64,000 nucleotides of DNA, from the NCBI RefSeq assembly GCF_000271405.2, contig NC_018081.1, forward strand, positions 1,804,074 through 1,868,073, read 5' to 3'. A program made the position numbers and the translations under genes. Below the pieces are notes generated by a model. That model saw only the letters and a program-made list of their open reading frames with translations. It had not been told where the DNA came from and made no database searches. Below are positions 45,782-54,165 of the stretch, piece by piece. Source of the stretch: Enterococcus hirae ATCC 9790 (GTDB taxonomy: Bacteria; Bacillota; Bacilli; Lactobacillales; Enterococcaceae). The stretch's first letter is position 1. Every line of letters starts with the position of its first letter.

Positions 45782-46435
45782 TTATTGAATTCCGTATTTA
45801 GAAAATCCTAATTGAACTTCACCGGAAGTCTTTTGCTGTGTTGTACGCAATGCTTCTTCTTCAGACATTCCATTCTGTACTTTCCATGCAACAGGCGACA
45901 TCCCGTATTTGTTAACAAAATCAGTAAGTGATAAAGTGTCAGCGTCTTGCTGAGCGCTTGTTTGTTGGTCTTCTGGATTTTGTTGAGATGCTGCTTGTTG
46001 TTCTTTCTGATCTTGACTGATAATATTGCCAGCATCATCTGTAGTCAATCCATTTTCATAAAGGGCCACGCCGAAAGCTTCCCACTCTTTGTTGGACCAA
46101 TTTGCACGATCAGCTGGAGTTGACTGTAAAGTGCGTTGTTTCATCTGTTCATATGTTTCTTCTTGAGGTGCGGTTTGGATTGTACTCTGACTGGAGCTTA
46201 TAACTGTTGGGCTAGGTTCCGCCGTAACTTGGTTGGAGCTTGTAACTGTTGAACTAGAATCTGTTTTAGATGTAGATTTGCTAGTAGATGAACTGGTTTC
46301 AGTTGTTTCTTTTGTTTTACTTATTTTTGTTTCTTGGTTAGAAGTGGCATCTGTTGATTCAGCTTTTTTATTATTTGAACAAGCTGAAAGTAGCAGAGCA
46401 GTACTTAACAACAACATAACGCTAACTTTTTTCAT
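45782..46435 (-). CDS. Prophage lipoprotein, Ser/Thr-rich
   Basis: A 217-residue lipoprotein: MKKVSVMLLLSTALLLSAC with lipobox, a long Ser/Thr/Gln linker (about 20-95), a small domain with RANWSNKEWEAFGVALYENG, and a tail with KYGMSPVAWKVQNGMSEEEA. Position between integrase and repressor is like ltp of S. thermophilus TP-J34, a superinfection-exclusion lipoprotein, but it is not clearly homologous. ATG at 46435 is preferred, with AGAGGAG upstream. Confidence 0.8.
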   Translation of the reverse strand: MKKVSVMLLLSTALLLSACSNNKKAESTDATSNQETKISKTKETTETSSSTSKSTSKTDSSSTVTSSNQVTAEPSPTVISSSQSTIQTAPQEETYEQMKQRTLQSTPADRANWSNKEWEAFGVALYENGLTTDDAGNIISQDQKEQQAASQQNPEDQQTSAQQDADTLSLTDFVNKYGMSPVAWKVQNGMSEEEALRTTQQKTSGEVQLGFSKYGIQ

Positions 46436-46454
46436 TTTATACTCCTCTTTTCTT

Positions 46455-46540
46455 TGATACAATAAGTTGTAAAGAAGCCTACTATAGGTTTAACATCCCA
46501 CGTCCACAAACTTTGGCGAGGGAGGGGGCGTGTTTTTGTA
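46455..46540 (+). repeat. Lysogeny-block intergenic module 4
   Basis: TGATACAATA, CCTACTATAGG, then CACGTCC...GGGGGCGTG with a T5 tail on the plus strand. Lies before the Ser/Thr-rich lipoprotein. Confidence 0.55.
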
Positions 46541-46542
46541 TT

Positions 46543-47235
46543 TTAACGATTTATATTGAATGTTGATTCAGCACTTTCAGCAACTGTACTATAATCAGAC
46601 GGATTATATAACACTCCGGTTTTTATCGTTACTTTTGTAATATCGTTAACTTTAGATGGATCTAAGTAAGCTAAACTATAAAATTCTTTACTTTCAGTTT
46701 TTTTGAAAAACGAGTTTGTTGTCATTGTATGCATAAGATCGTCTGAACTGAAATCAATTTGTTGGCCGTTATCAAGTATGGCGTGTGCAAGCCCATTATA
46801 ACCATAATCTACTTCAGAATTGTTTTTAACTTTGAATGCAATTTGTAAACCATAAAAATTTCCTTCACTATCTTTGTGATTATTTGCATCGTAGTAACCA
46901 GCAGCGCTAGGGTCAGCATAATCGGAATACTTGAGTAGTTTGATATTAGATATATAAATGCCGATATCACCAAGAGGAATATCTGATTGTGGGCTTGCCG
47001 TTCCAATTAATTCAATTTTGCCACTTGTATCTCTTTTTTCTTTGGTCCATTGACCAACTTTGAGGAGGGGGCCATCAACCTCCTGTGAATTTTTAGAAGA
47101 CTGTGTTGTACTTTCTGATAACGTAACTGAAGAGTCTTTTTCGTTTGTTTTGCCAGTATTATCTACAACATTGGATTGGCTACATCCGGTAAGAAAAAAA
47201 GCACCAAATACTAACCCTAAAATCACTTTTTTCAT
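46543..47235 (-). CDS. Prophage lipoprotein with DUF5067-like domain
   Basis: A 230-residue lipoprotein: MKKVILGLVFGAFFLTGC lipobox, linker to about residue 60, then an Ig-like domain (NFYGLQIAFKVKNNSEVDYG, FYSLAYLDPSKVNDITKVTI), as in DUF4352/DUF5067-type proteins. Expressed from the lysogeny strand; a surface moron that may affect phage entry or host surface. Confidence 0.8.
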   Translation of the reverse strand: MKKVILGLVFGAFFLTGCSQSNVVDNTGKTNEKDSSVTLSESTTQSSKNSQEVDGPLLKVGQWTKEKRDTSGKIELIGTASPQSDIPLGDIGIYISNIKLLKYSDYADPSAAGYYDANNHKDSEGNFYGLQIAFKVKNNSEVDYGYNGLAHAILDNGQQIDFSSDDLMHTMTTNSFFKKTESKEFYSLAYLDPSKVNDITKVTIKTGVLYNPSDYSTVAESAESTFNINR

Positions 47236-47254
47236 TCTTTATTCTCCGTTTCTA

Positions 47255-47321
47255 TGATATTATTTTTATGTAGGATCTTAGAAACGAGATCTTAGTCCGT
47301 GTTGCAGCACGGGCTTTTTTT
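47255..47321 (+). repeat. Lysogeny-block intergenic module 5
   Basis: TGATATTATT, GATCTTAGAAACGAGATC, then AGTCCGTGTTGCAGCACGGG and T7. Nearly identical at its 3' half to module 3. Directly abuts the stop of the ImmA-like gene. Confidence 0.6.
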
Positions 47322-47742
47322 ACTGTGCATAAGAGTATTTTTTCTTGAAATATGACTGGCAAACATTAAAACATTCTGTTCTTAACTTATTATTGATAGC
47401 ATAGAATTCCATAAAATTTTCCAATTTGAACTGGGATTCATCAGTCAGTTCATTCTCAATAAAGATATTTAGTAAAATCATAATTGCAATTTTATCAGCT
47501 TCAGTTTCGAATTTTGAATGAAAAGTTGTAGAGTTATCGTACAGTACTGAATATTCAAAATGTGAAGCAATGAAATGACCTAGCTCGTGGGCTAAATGAA
47601 AAGCTTCAGAATTGTCTTCGTGTAGTTTTTCATTCAAAAATACTATTCTTGGTTTTGGATAATAAAAACCTGGTTCTTCCATTTCCATATAGATTAACTT
47701 TAAATTACACTCACTCAGCATTTCTTTCAACTTTAAATACAT
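47320..47742 (-). CDS. ImmA/IrrE family metallopeptidase
   Basis: A 140-residue zinc peptidase with HLAHELGHFIAS (HExxH type) and a third ligand region in SKFETEADKIAIMIL. ImmA-type proteins cleave the prophage repressor to induce the phage (as in ICEBs1), and the repressor gene lies directly upstream. ATG 47742 is chosen; 47751 is possible and would overlap less. Cotranscribed with the repressor. Confidence 0.9.
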   Translation of the reverse strand: MYLKLKEMLSECNLKLIYMEMEEPGFYYPKPRIVFLNEKLHEDNSEAFHLAHELGHFIASHFEYSVLYDNSTTFHSKFETEADKIAIMILLNIFIENELTDESQFKLENFMEFYAINNKLRTECFNVCQSYFKKKYSYAQ

Positions 47743-47759
47743 ACAACCCATCACTCCAA

Positions 47760-48080
47760 CTATTCATTTTCTTCTAAAGCTTTAGCAATTGCAATCGCTT
47801 TACGCATTGTCTCCTTAGATATTTCTTTTCCATCAAAAGAAAACACAGTATCGTCTTCTGATAAATCCACATGTTTAGGGGTTTTTCTTTCTTCTCTACC
47901 TAGAAGGTAGTCTACAGAGACATCGAAATAGTCAGCTACCTTTTGTAAATCTCTTGCTTTAGGTTCTGTTGTTTTCCATCGATAGAAAAGATTCTCGCTA
48001 AATCCTAATTCTAAAGCGACTTCTTTCATGCTTTTATCTCTTTGGTTAGCTAATGATTTTATCCTTTCAAACAGTGTCAT
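47760..48080 (-). CDS. CI-like phage repressor
   Basis: A 106-residue HTH_3 repressor: LFERIKSLANQRDKSMKEVALELGFSENLFYRWKTTEP, then YFDVSVDYLLGREE. ATG at 48080 has TTGGAGAAC upstream; longer open frames (to 48242) are intergenic. No S24 peptidase domain, which fits control by the ImmA-like neighbour. Operators lie immediately upstream. Confidence 0.9.
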   Translation of the reverse strand: MTLFERIKSLANQRDKSMKEVALELGFSENLFYRWKTTEPKARDLQKVADYFDVSVDYLLGREERKTPKHVDLSEDDTVFSFDGKEISKETMRKAIAIAKALEENE

Positions 48081-48110
48081 AATAATGTTCTCCAATCCTA
48101 AACAAATAAA

Positions 48111-48161
48111 AGTATACAAAATGTAAATTATACTGTTGACATAAGTATAAGATTGTATTGT
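48111..48161. promoter_or_regulatory. Repressor operator sites, left
   Basis: AGTATACAAAATGTAAATTA (48111) and AGTATAAGATTGTATTGT (48144-48161) are imperfect versions of the perfect site at 48284. TATAAT on the minus strand (48127-48132) is the likely -10 of the repressor promoter, so these sites overlap it. Confidence 0.65.
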
Positions 48162-48283
48162 TATTTGTTTGTAAGTTAATTTGATAGAAAAAAGCAAACT
48201 AAAAACACACCTTATAGCATTAAGTTTGGCGACCGATTGCATAATAAAGGGTTTGTTGTAGGCTTATTTAACTATGTTTATAT

Positions 48284-48321
48284 AGTATACGATTGTATAC
48301 TGTTAGTCAATAGTTTTATAC
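48284..48321 (+). promoter_or_regulatory. Perfect operator over the early promoter
   Basis: AGTATACGATTGTATACT (48284-48301) is a perfect 7+4+7 inverted repeat. A promoter TTGTAT (48293) - 17 bases - TTATAC (48316) overlaps it and points to the early genes, so the repressor would block it. Confidence 0.75.
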
Positions 48322-48372
48322 GTTTTTTCTATCATTTTAACTTACAAATATATATGTAAGGGAAGTGAATAG

Positions 48373-48564
48373 ATGTCAAACCTAGATAATGGACGTGCTG
48401 CAATTAAAAATTTTATGCGAGAAAACGGAGTAACTATGGAAGATTTAGCTACTGCATATGGATATACGCGTGTTCGAATGCAGCAAATTATTGATGGCCA
48501 TTGGAGTGGGCCGAAAGCTAATAAAACTATCTTAGAAATCATTCGCGATTATCGAATTCGGTAG
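48373..48564 (+). CDS. Cro-like small HTH protein
   Basis: A 63-residue helix-turn-helix: GVTMEDLATAYGYTRVRMQQIIDG. First gene rightward from the early promoter, the Cro position. AAGGGAAGTG upstream. Confidence 0.8.
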   Translation: MSNLDNGRAAIKNFMRENGVTMEDLATAYGYTRVRMQQIIDGHWSGPKANKTILEIIRDYRIR

Positions 48565-48575
48565 GAGGGGAACAA

Positions 48576-48803
48576 ATGACGCAAGAACTAATCAACAAAA
48601 GCGAGCTAGATTCATTACTTGTAGGATATGTGCCTAAACGCTATCTGACTCAAAAAGAAGCAGTTCATTATACAGGAACGTCAGCAGGAACAATTAACGA
48701 ATGGATCAAACAAGGTCTAAAAGTAATCATCTTCGATGAAAACAGCCGTCCGAAATACGACATCAAAGATATCGATGAATTCATGTCGAAATATAAAGTC
48801 TAA
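48576..48803 (+). CDS. Excisionase-type HTH protein
   Basis: A 75-residue MerR-like winged helix (LTQKEAVHYTGTSAGTINEWIKQGLKVIIF, ending YDIKDIDEFMSKYKV) as in phage excisionases. Possible Xis for the integrase encoded at the left end. Confidence 0.72.
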   Translation: MTQELINKSELDSLLVGYVPKRYLTQKEAVHYTGTSAGTINEWIKQGLKVIIFDENSRPKYDIKDIDEFMSKYKV

Positions 48804-48814
48804 GGAGGAAAAAC

Positions 48815-48985
48815 ATGGGCAAATTCAACAGAGCATTAGTATTCAGCGCACCACTAATCATCTACGCTTTAGGACTTTGGGGAAGCAGGCAAGCGTTGAT
48901 AGGAACGATCGTTTACATGGTCTGGATTTTTATAGGTCTTGATGAAGCTGAGTACAAAACAAAAAAGCCAGCCGGGAGGGACTGA
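48815..48985 (+). CDS. Small membrane protein, 56 residues
   Basis: MGKFNRALVFSAPLIIYALG, then IGTIVYMVWIFIGLDEAEY; two hydrophobic segments, Lys-rich tail. Good AAGGAGG upstream. Early phage gene, function unknown. Confidence 0.7.
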   Translation: MGKFNRALVFSAPLIIYALGLWGSRQALIGTIVYMVWIFIGLDEAEYKTKKPAGRD

Positions 48986-48988
48986 CTA

Positions 48989-49162
48989 ATGAAAAAAAGT
49001 TTAATGACTATAAACGAAAAACAATTGAAAGAAAATTTTAATGATCTCATCAAAGAATTTGTAAAAGAAACTGGAGAATTTCCTAATCAAATTCATCTAG
49101 TTGCGGAGGGACATAGCCAGTATCAAGCTGTGAAATTTGAGATGAAGAAACAAATCTATTGA
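48989..49162 (+). CDS. Small early phage protein, 57 residues
   Basis: MKKSLMTINEKQLKENFNDL, then LVAEGHSQYQAVKFEMKKQI. It begins 3 bases after the previous stop. Its last 80 bases overlap the 3' end of the minus-strand membrane gene (49083-49748), an unusual tail-to-tail overlap. Confidence 0.65.
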   Translation: MKKSLMTINEKQLKENFNDLIKEFVKETGEFPNQIHLVAEGHSQYQAVKFEMKKQIY

Positions 49163-49748
49163 ATTTAGCAGTACCTCTACTTGTAAGAACATTTATTGTA
49201 ATGTTTTTTTCGACTAAAGATTCATCGTATCTAAAAACCAACGTAGTAATTTTTGACTCATACGGTGGAATGGTAATAGGTAATGACAACGGAGGAAAGT
49301 TTGATAGATCAGTACCTTTTTTTAAAGATTTACCAGAATACGCACGTATACCATGTGGAAGTTCGTCATACATCGATTTTACCGTTACAGAATAATTATC
49401 ACCAATCATTGTAAAAGCATTTAAAGGATCAGGAATTCCAGAAATCGAAAACTCAATAATTGTAACAGGTAAAGAACTGTTATTTGTTAACAATACAGAA
49501 TCTATAATCCTGAATTTATTTTGATGGTAAACATCTGGTTTGGAATCACTTTCTCTATCTATCAACCATTCTTCGCATTCAGCGAAGAAATCCAATTTTA
49601 AATTAAATTTTTTGTTTTTTCTATCTGTATAGGAGATATAAAAAGCAAATGTTGAAAATACTAGAGACGTAATAGGCAAAATAAAATCTTTAATGGTTTT
49701 AACAATGTTATTCCAGTCAAATTGTTTAATAAAGTCAATAAGACTCAA
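49083..49748 (-). CDS. Opposite-strand membrane protein moron
   Basis: A 221-residue protein transcribed against the early operon: one TM segment (FILPITSLVFSTFAFYISYT, about 24-43), then a soluble domain with LLTNNSSLPVTIIEFSISGI, PPYESKITTLVFRYDE and NITINVLTSRGTAKFNRF, probably an immunoglobulin-like fold. Its position (inserted between excisionase-like and antirepressor genes) and orientation (expressed in the lysogen) are typical of a moron, e.g. for superinfection exclusion. No family recognised. Confidence 0.75.
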   Translation of the reverse strand: MSLIDFIKQFDWNNIVKTIKDFILPITSLVFSTFAFYISYTDRKNKKFNLKLDFFAECEEWLIDRESDSKPDVYHQNKFRIIDSVLLTNNSSLPVTIIEFSISGIPDPLNAFTMIGDNYSVTVKSMYDELPHGIRAYSGKSLKKGTDLSNFPPLSLPITIPPYESKITTLVFRYDESLVEKNITINVLTSRGTAKFNRFVSSSQISQLDTGYVPPQLDEFD

Positions 49749-49802
49749 TTTATACCACCACCATTTTTTATCTACATTATATCAAAGAGGAGAGAAGAAA
49801 TA

Positions 49803-50528
49803 ATGCAAGAATTAGTAATTTTGAAAAATAAAGAAGCTGTTACTACGAGCTTACAAGTGGCAGAAAGTTTCAAAAAGAAACATAAGCATGTACTAGAAGC
49901 AATTGAATCAATAAAAAGATCGGTCGAAAATTCGGCCAATGTTGAAGATGGGTCCAATTTTGGACAGATGTTTGTGGAAGGGAACGAGCCAGACTCATAC
50001 GGAAGAAGTCGGAGAGTTTATTTCATGAATAGAGACGGATTTTCCTTGCTAGCTATGGGATTCACTGGAAGTAAAGCAATAAATTTCAAACTAAAATTTA
50101 TTGAAGCTTTCAACGAAATGGAAGATGTTATTCGGAAGAATACTGTTCCTCAAACAATTGAAGACATGATGATCTATCAATTAGAAGAAATGAAAGATGT
50201 TAAAAAAGATGTTTCCATGCTTAAAGATACTATGCGAATTAGCGGACAACAAGAGTTTGAAATTAAGCAAAAAGGAAATATGAAAGTTATGGAAGTTTTA
50301 GGAGGTAAAGAAAGCCGAGCTTATGAAGAAATCAGCAAAAAAGTATTCTCAAAATTTTGGTCTGAATTTAAACGTACCTTTTCAATCCCAAGATATGGCG
50401 AGTTACCTCGTAAGAGATTCGATGATGCTGTTTCATTTATTGAAATGTGGTTACCAGAAACTGCAATCCGTATGGAAATCGATCAACTGAACAGACAACA
50501 AAGACTTTTCGGTGATGAAAATGAATAG
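49803..50528 (+). CDS. Rha-family antirepressor with ORF6C domain
   Basis: A 241-residue regulator: Rha domain (VTTSLQVAESFKKKHKHVLEAIESI, VYFMNRDGFSLLAMGFTGSK, FKLKFIEAFNEMED) and C-terminal ORF6C (YEEISKKVFSKFWSEFKRTF). Typical phage antirepressor. Start at 49803 behind AGAGGAGAG. Confidence 0.88.
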   Translation: MQELVILKNKEAVTTSLQVAESFKKKHKHVLEAIESIKRSVENSANVEDGSNFGQMFVEGNEPDSYGRSRRVYFMNRDGFSLLAMGFTGSKAINFKLKFIEAFNEMEDVIRKNTVPQTIEDMMIYQLEEMKDVKKDVSMLKDTMRISGQQEFEIKQKGNMKVMEVLGGKESRAYEEISKKVFSKFWSEFKRTFSIPRYGELPRKRFDDAVSFIEMWLPETAIRMEIDQLNRQQRLFGDENE

Positions 50529-50667
50529 AGCTGAAGCGCTAAGAATAGGGACGGTAATTGCTAATCGCTGGTGGAGACACAATAAACCAAACATCCTAAG
50601 CCAACAACATATTGATAAGCAAAAAGCATGGCAACAAATAAAAAGCGACTCCGCCGGCAAGCATTGA
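50521..50667 (+). CDS. Small early phage protein, 48 residues
   Basis: MNRAEALRIGTVIANRWWRH and a helical tail. It overlaps the antirepressor stop. The 3' end holds a GCGACTC/GAGTCGC hairpin (50645-50671). Confidence 0.65.
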   Translation: MNRAEALRIGTVIANRWWRHNKPNILSQQHIDKQKAWQQIKSDSAGKH

Positions 50668-50703
50668 GTCGCAAACAAAATACATCTAAGGAGATGTTAC
50701 CAC

Positions 50704-51045
50704 ATGGAAAAAGAACTTTCTACTCTAGATCAATATTTAACTGATCCCGAATGGGGCAAGTCGAAAATTGAAGGAGTTAACAATCGGAAAATCAGAAGAA
50801 ATCTTTTGACAGATGAAGAACTAGCATGTGATCAAGATGATTTGGGCAATTTTGTGAGCATTTGGGATCATGTTTACCTTATTCATCTATCAAAACATTC
50901 AAACAAACCTGAATACATTTATGTCATCGAAGATGGCTTGACTGATGCATTAGAAGAGTACGACAGAGATAACTTGATTGATATCTCTTATTACGGACCA
51001 GGTAAGAAATACATTGCTGAAATGGAGGCAGAATTTGATGAGTGA
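50704..51045 (+). CDS. Early phage protein, 113 residues
   Basis: Acidic protein; LDQYLTDPEWGKSKIEGVNN, YIYVIEDGLTDALEEYDRDN. No known domain. It precedes the annealing protein gene with an 8-base overlap, so it may work in recombination or replication. Confidence 0.75.
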   Translation: MEKELSTLDQYLTDPEWGKSKIEGVNNRKIRRNLLTDEELACDQDDLGNFVSIWDHVYLIHLSKHSNKPEYIYVIEDGLTDALEEYDRDNLIDISYYGPGKKYIAEMEAEFDE

Positions 51046-51772
51046 AGGAACGAAACGCAACGATAACAAATTATTCAATAGTCTGTACAAGATAACCGTC
51101 AATGATGTTGTCGAAAAAAGAAACAAACTAACTTATCTGTCCTGGGCATGGGCGTGGGCAGAAGTCAGCAAAATCTGCGAAGAAGTAGACTACGAAATCT
51201 ATCGTGATCCAGAAACAAATCGTCCATACCTCTTTGATGAAAAAACAGGCTATATGGTTTTTACCAGTATCACAGTCAACGGAGTAAAGCGTGACATGTG
51301 GTTACCAGTCATGGATGGTGCAAACAAGGCAATGAAAGATGAGCCATATACCTACGAAGTCAATGATTATCAGTGGAATAACGAAACGAAGAAAAAAGAG
51401 ATTGTTGGAAAAATCGAAAAGCGAGTTGAAGCAGCAACTATGTTCGATATCAATAAGACGATCATGCGCTGCCTAGTAAAGAATCTTGCTATGTTTGGAC
51501 TTGGTTTATATATTTTTGCAGGTGAAGACATGCCAGAAGATGTCTCGATGCTTGAACCAGCTACTCAAAGAAGCAAAAAGCTATTCTTAGATGCTTTGCA
51601 ATTGGTTGCTAACAAGTACGATAAATCAATTGACGAAGCAGTTGTCGCATTGACTGATGCAGCTTCTATAACTGCCGATGACAGTAAATGGACTAAACGT
51701 GATCTAGGCGTGCTAAAACGAGGCGTTAACTGGCTTGAAGATCAGTACAAAGAAGAAACAAAAGAGAAGTGA
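51038..51772 (+). CDS. DUF1071-type single-strand annealing protein (Sak3-like)
   Basis: A 244-residue phage recombinase: LTYLSWAWAWAEVSKICEEV, MWLPVMDGANKAMKDEPYTY and FDINKTIMRCLVKNLAMFGL are the DUF1071/Sak3 signatures. It anneals single-stranded DNA for phage recombination. ATG 51038 overlaps the previous gene; longer frames lack a start signal. Confidence 0.88.
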   Translation: MSEGTKRNDNKLFNSLYKITVNDVVEKRNKLTYLSWAWAWAEVSKICEEVDYEIYRDPETNRPYLFDEKTGYMVFTSITVNGVKRDMWLPVMDGANKAMKDEPYTYEVNDYQWNNETKKKEIVGKIEKRVEAATMFDINKTIMRCLVKNLAMFGLGLYIFAGEDMPEDVSMLEPATQRSKKLFLDALQLVANKYDKSIDEAVVALTDAASITADDSKWTKRDLGVLKRGVNWLEDQYKEETKEK

Positions 51773-51777
51773 TATGA

Positions 51778-52464
51778 GTGTTTAAACCACTAATAGATTC
51801 ATACTCGGCGGTACTAAAGAAATTTAAAGGTAACGACATTGGTGCAACGATCAATGAAGAAGTAAATATCGAACGGCTGAAAACAATGTATGACGGTTAC
51901 GATGGCGATCGAATCATTGAAATTCGTTTTATTGATCCACGTCGATTCACCGTACAGCAACGAAACTTTATCTATGCACTTATAGGCGATATTTTCATCG
52001 ATACAGGCATGCCACCGGACTTCTGGAAGGAATTCTTCTACTTCCGTTTCGAAGGTGTCACAGGGCGCAAAATAAGCCTCAAAGACGAATCGAGCACAAC
52101 CGTGAGTGATGCCAATATCTTAGCGAATATCATCCTAGATTTTATCTTTGAACATCATATTCCTTTCAAAGAAGGCTATGAGATTTTACCAGCGAATCAA
52201 GAGTATTACTTCTACAAATGCATCACAAAAAGAGTCTGCTGCATTTGTGGCAAAACAGGAGCTGACATCGATCACTTTGACAAAGCGCTAGGAAGACGAA
52301 AGCGCAAAGAAGTTGATCATTCAGAGTACACATTTGCAGCACTCTGCAGGATTCATCACACGGAGAAACACAATATAGGTGTGATCAATTTCAAAAATAA
52401 ATATCAAATCAAAGGGATCAAGTTAAGTCATGAAACGATTAAAAAGTTAAGGATAGGAGGATAA
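51778..52464 (+). CDS. Phage HNHc nuclease
   Basis: A 228-residue protein with an HNHc domain at the C-terminus: CCICGKTGADIDHFDKALG, VDHSEYTFAALCRIHHTEKH. N-terminal part NFIYALIGDIFIDTGM is like DUF968-type phage proteins. It follows the annealing protein by 5 bases, so is likely a recombination nuclease. GTG start. Confidence 0.85.
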   Translation: MFKPLIDSYSAVLKKFKGNDIGATINEEVNIERLKTMYDGYDGDRIIEIRFIDPRRFTVQQRNFIYALIGDIFIDTGMPPDFWKEFFYFRFEGVTGRKISLKDESSTTVSDANILANIILDFIFEHHIPFKEGYEILPANQEYYFYKCITKRVCCICGKTGADIDHFDKALGRRKRKEVDHSEYTFAALCRIHHTEKHNIGVINFKNKYQIKGIKLSHETIKKLRIGG

Positions 52465-52466
52465 AT

Positions 52467-53297
52467 TTGGCTGAGATAAGTTGGATCAAACTTAAAACTA
52501 CTATGTTTGACGATGAAAAAATACGATTAATCCAAGCTGTTCCTGAGTCGGATGCCATCATCGTTATATGGATTCGATTACTAGTTTTAGCAGGAAAGAC
52601 TAACGACGATGGTCTGATATATATCCAGAGGAACATGCCTTATACCGAAGAAATGCTTGCTACATTGTTTGGCAAAAACGTAAATACGGTTCGCTTAGCG
52701 CTAACTACATTGGCAAATTTCAACATGATTGATCTAAGCAGTGATGGACTAATTGCCATCAGTAATTGGGAAAAACATCAAAATATCGAGGGTATGGATA
52801 AAGTAAGGCTAAAAAATGCTGAAAGAAACCGTAAATACAGGGAAAGAAAGAGACAGGAACGTCTCAAATTGGAAAATGACGTTAGCGTGACGTCACGTGA
52901 GGGTACAGATAAAGATATAGAAGAAGATAAAGATATAGATAAAGAAGAAAAGAAAGGTAAGTATTCTGACGAACACTTACGCCTTGCTAAAAAAATGCAA
53001 AGGAATTTAACTGAAGATTTTCCAAAAGAAATGAACAAAGTAGATATCGAAAAATGGGCAGACACAATCAGGTTGATGGAAGAAAGAGATAAAGCGTCTA
53101 TAGAAGCGATTGAGTATGTGATCAATTGGCTACCTACAAATGAATTTTGGTTTGGAAATATTAGAAGTGCTAAGAAATTGAGAGAAAAATTTGAGAAGCT
53201 CAAATTCGAAATCAAAGCAGACAAGAAGAATCATAAAAAGCAAAGTCAAAAACTACAGTACAGCAATCCTAGTGAATATGACGACTTGCCAATTTAA
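52467..53297 (+). CDS. Phage replisome organizer, DnaD-like
   Basis: A 276-residue replication protein. N-terminal winged HTH domain (ISWIKLKTTMFDDEKIRLIQ, MPYTEEMLATLFGKNVNTVR), a Glu/Lys-rich linker, and a helical C-terminal domain. Starts phage DNA replication with the DnaC-like loader encoded next. TTG start 52467 behind GGAGG. Confidence 0.87.
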   Translation: MAEISWIKLKTTMFDDEKIRLIQAVPESDAIIVIWIRLLVLAGKTNDDGLIYIQRNMPYTEEMLATLFGKNVNTVRLALTTLANFNMIDLSSDGLIAISNWEKHQNIEGMDKVRLKNAERNRKYRERKRQERLKLENDVSVTSREGTDKDIEEDKDIDKEEKKGKYSDEHLRLAKKMQRNLTEDFPKEMNKVDIEKWADTIRLMEERDKASIEAIEYVINWLPTNEFWFGNIRSAKKLREKFEKLKFEIKADKKNHKKQSQKLQYSNPSEYDDLPI

Positions 53298-53313
53298 AAA
53301 GGAGATGCATCAC

Positions 53314-54165
53314 ATGGAAAGCCTAGCAAATGCTATGGAGAAGCTAATAAGAAGAGTATTAGTGCAAAGCGGAAAATGTCCAGAATGTAGCGAACCTTTG
53401 TATAGTTGGCGAGCTAAAAATAAGGATGGTTCAGAACGCTGTAAACCAACATGCATGAGTTGTGGTTATAAAGCGTTACGTGTGAAAGAGGATATACAGA
53501 CCGAACGGATATATAACGACAGCTTAAAAGCGCGAGCATTGAGTTTTTTTCAAAATGGTTCGGTATTAACAGATAAAACTTTGTTTAAATGCAAAATGGA
53601 AAATTATCACGTAGTGGATCAAGAAACGAAAATTGCTTTAGAAAGAGCTAAAAGCTATGTAAATGATGTCCTACTGAACCATCCTGCACATTTCATTCTA
53701 TCAGGGAAATCAGGAAGCGGAAAAAGCCACTTGTCAATGGCGACAGCTTGGGAAATACTTGAGCGCTCAAATTATGACAAGAAAATACTTTTTATAAGCT
53801 ATCAAGAATTATTAGAACAAATAAAGTTCTCTTATAACAATGCTGAACTGAGAAAAGAAATTGAAGGATCGCTTATAGCCGATATTAAAACAACTGATTT
53901 GGTGGTTTTTGACGATATTGGAGCTGAATTAGGTAGTGGGGTATCAAATAGTAGGCAGTTTACAAACAATACGTTAAACACGCTCTTGGAAGCCAGACAG
54001 AACAAGGCAACGATCATCACAACAAACTTATCTGGTCCCGAACTAAGAGAAGCCTACGGCGAAAGAATTGTTTCTAGGATATTTAAGAATTCAGAAGGTT
54101 ATGCGCTGAAATTCCAACAAACAGCAGACAAGCGTATAAAACCAGTGAAAGGTAGTATCGCATGA
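53314..54165 (+). CDS. DnaC/DnaI-like helicase loader
   Basis: A 283-residue AAA+ ATPase: N-terminal zinc-finger CPECSEP/CMSCGYK, Walker A SGKSGSGKSHL, Walker B LVVFDDIGAE, sensor SGPELREAYGERIVSR. Loads the replicative helicase at the phage origin. ATG 53314 with GGAGATG upstream. Confidence 0.92.
   Translation: MESLANAMEKLIRRVLVQSGKCPECSEPLYSWRAKNKDGSERCKPTCMSCGYKALRVKEDIQTERIYNDSLKARALSFFQNGSVLTDKTLFKCKMENYHVVDQETKIALERAKSYVNDVLLNHPAHFILSGKSGSGKSHLSMATAWEILERSNYDKKILFISYQELLEQIKFSYNNAELRKEIEGSLIADIKTTDLVVFDDIGAELGSGVSNSRQFTNNTLNTLLEARQNKATIITTNLSGPELREAYGERIVSRIFKNSEGYALKFQQTADKRIKPVKGSIA

Noticed and set aside
48083..48242. N-terminal extension of the phage repressor to 48242
   Set aside because: The stretch overlaps operators and the promoter; ATG 48080 has the ribosome site and begins the HTH domain.
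49159..49395. Plus-strand frame inside 49083-49748
   Set aside because: Shadow of the minus-strand membrane protein gene, without a ribosome site.
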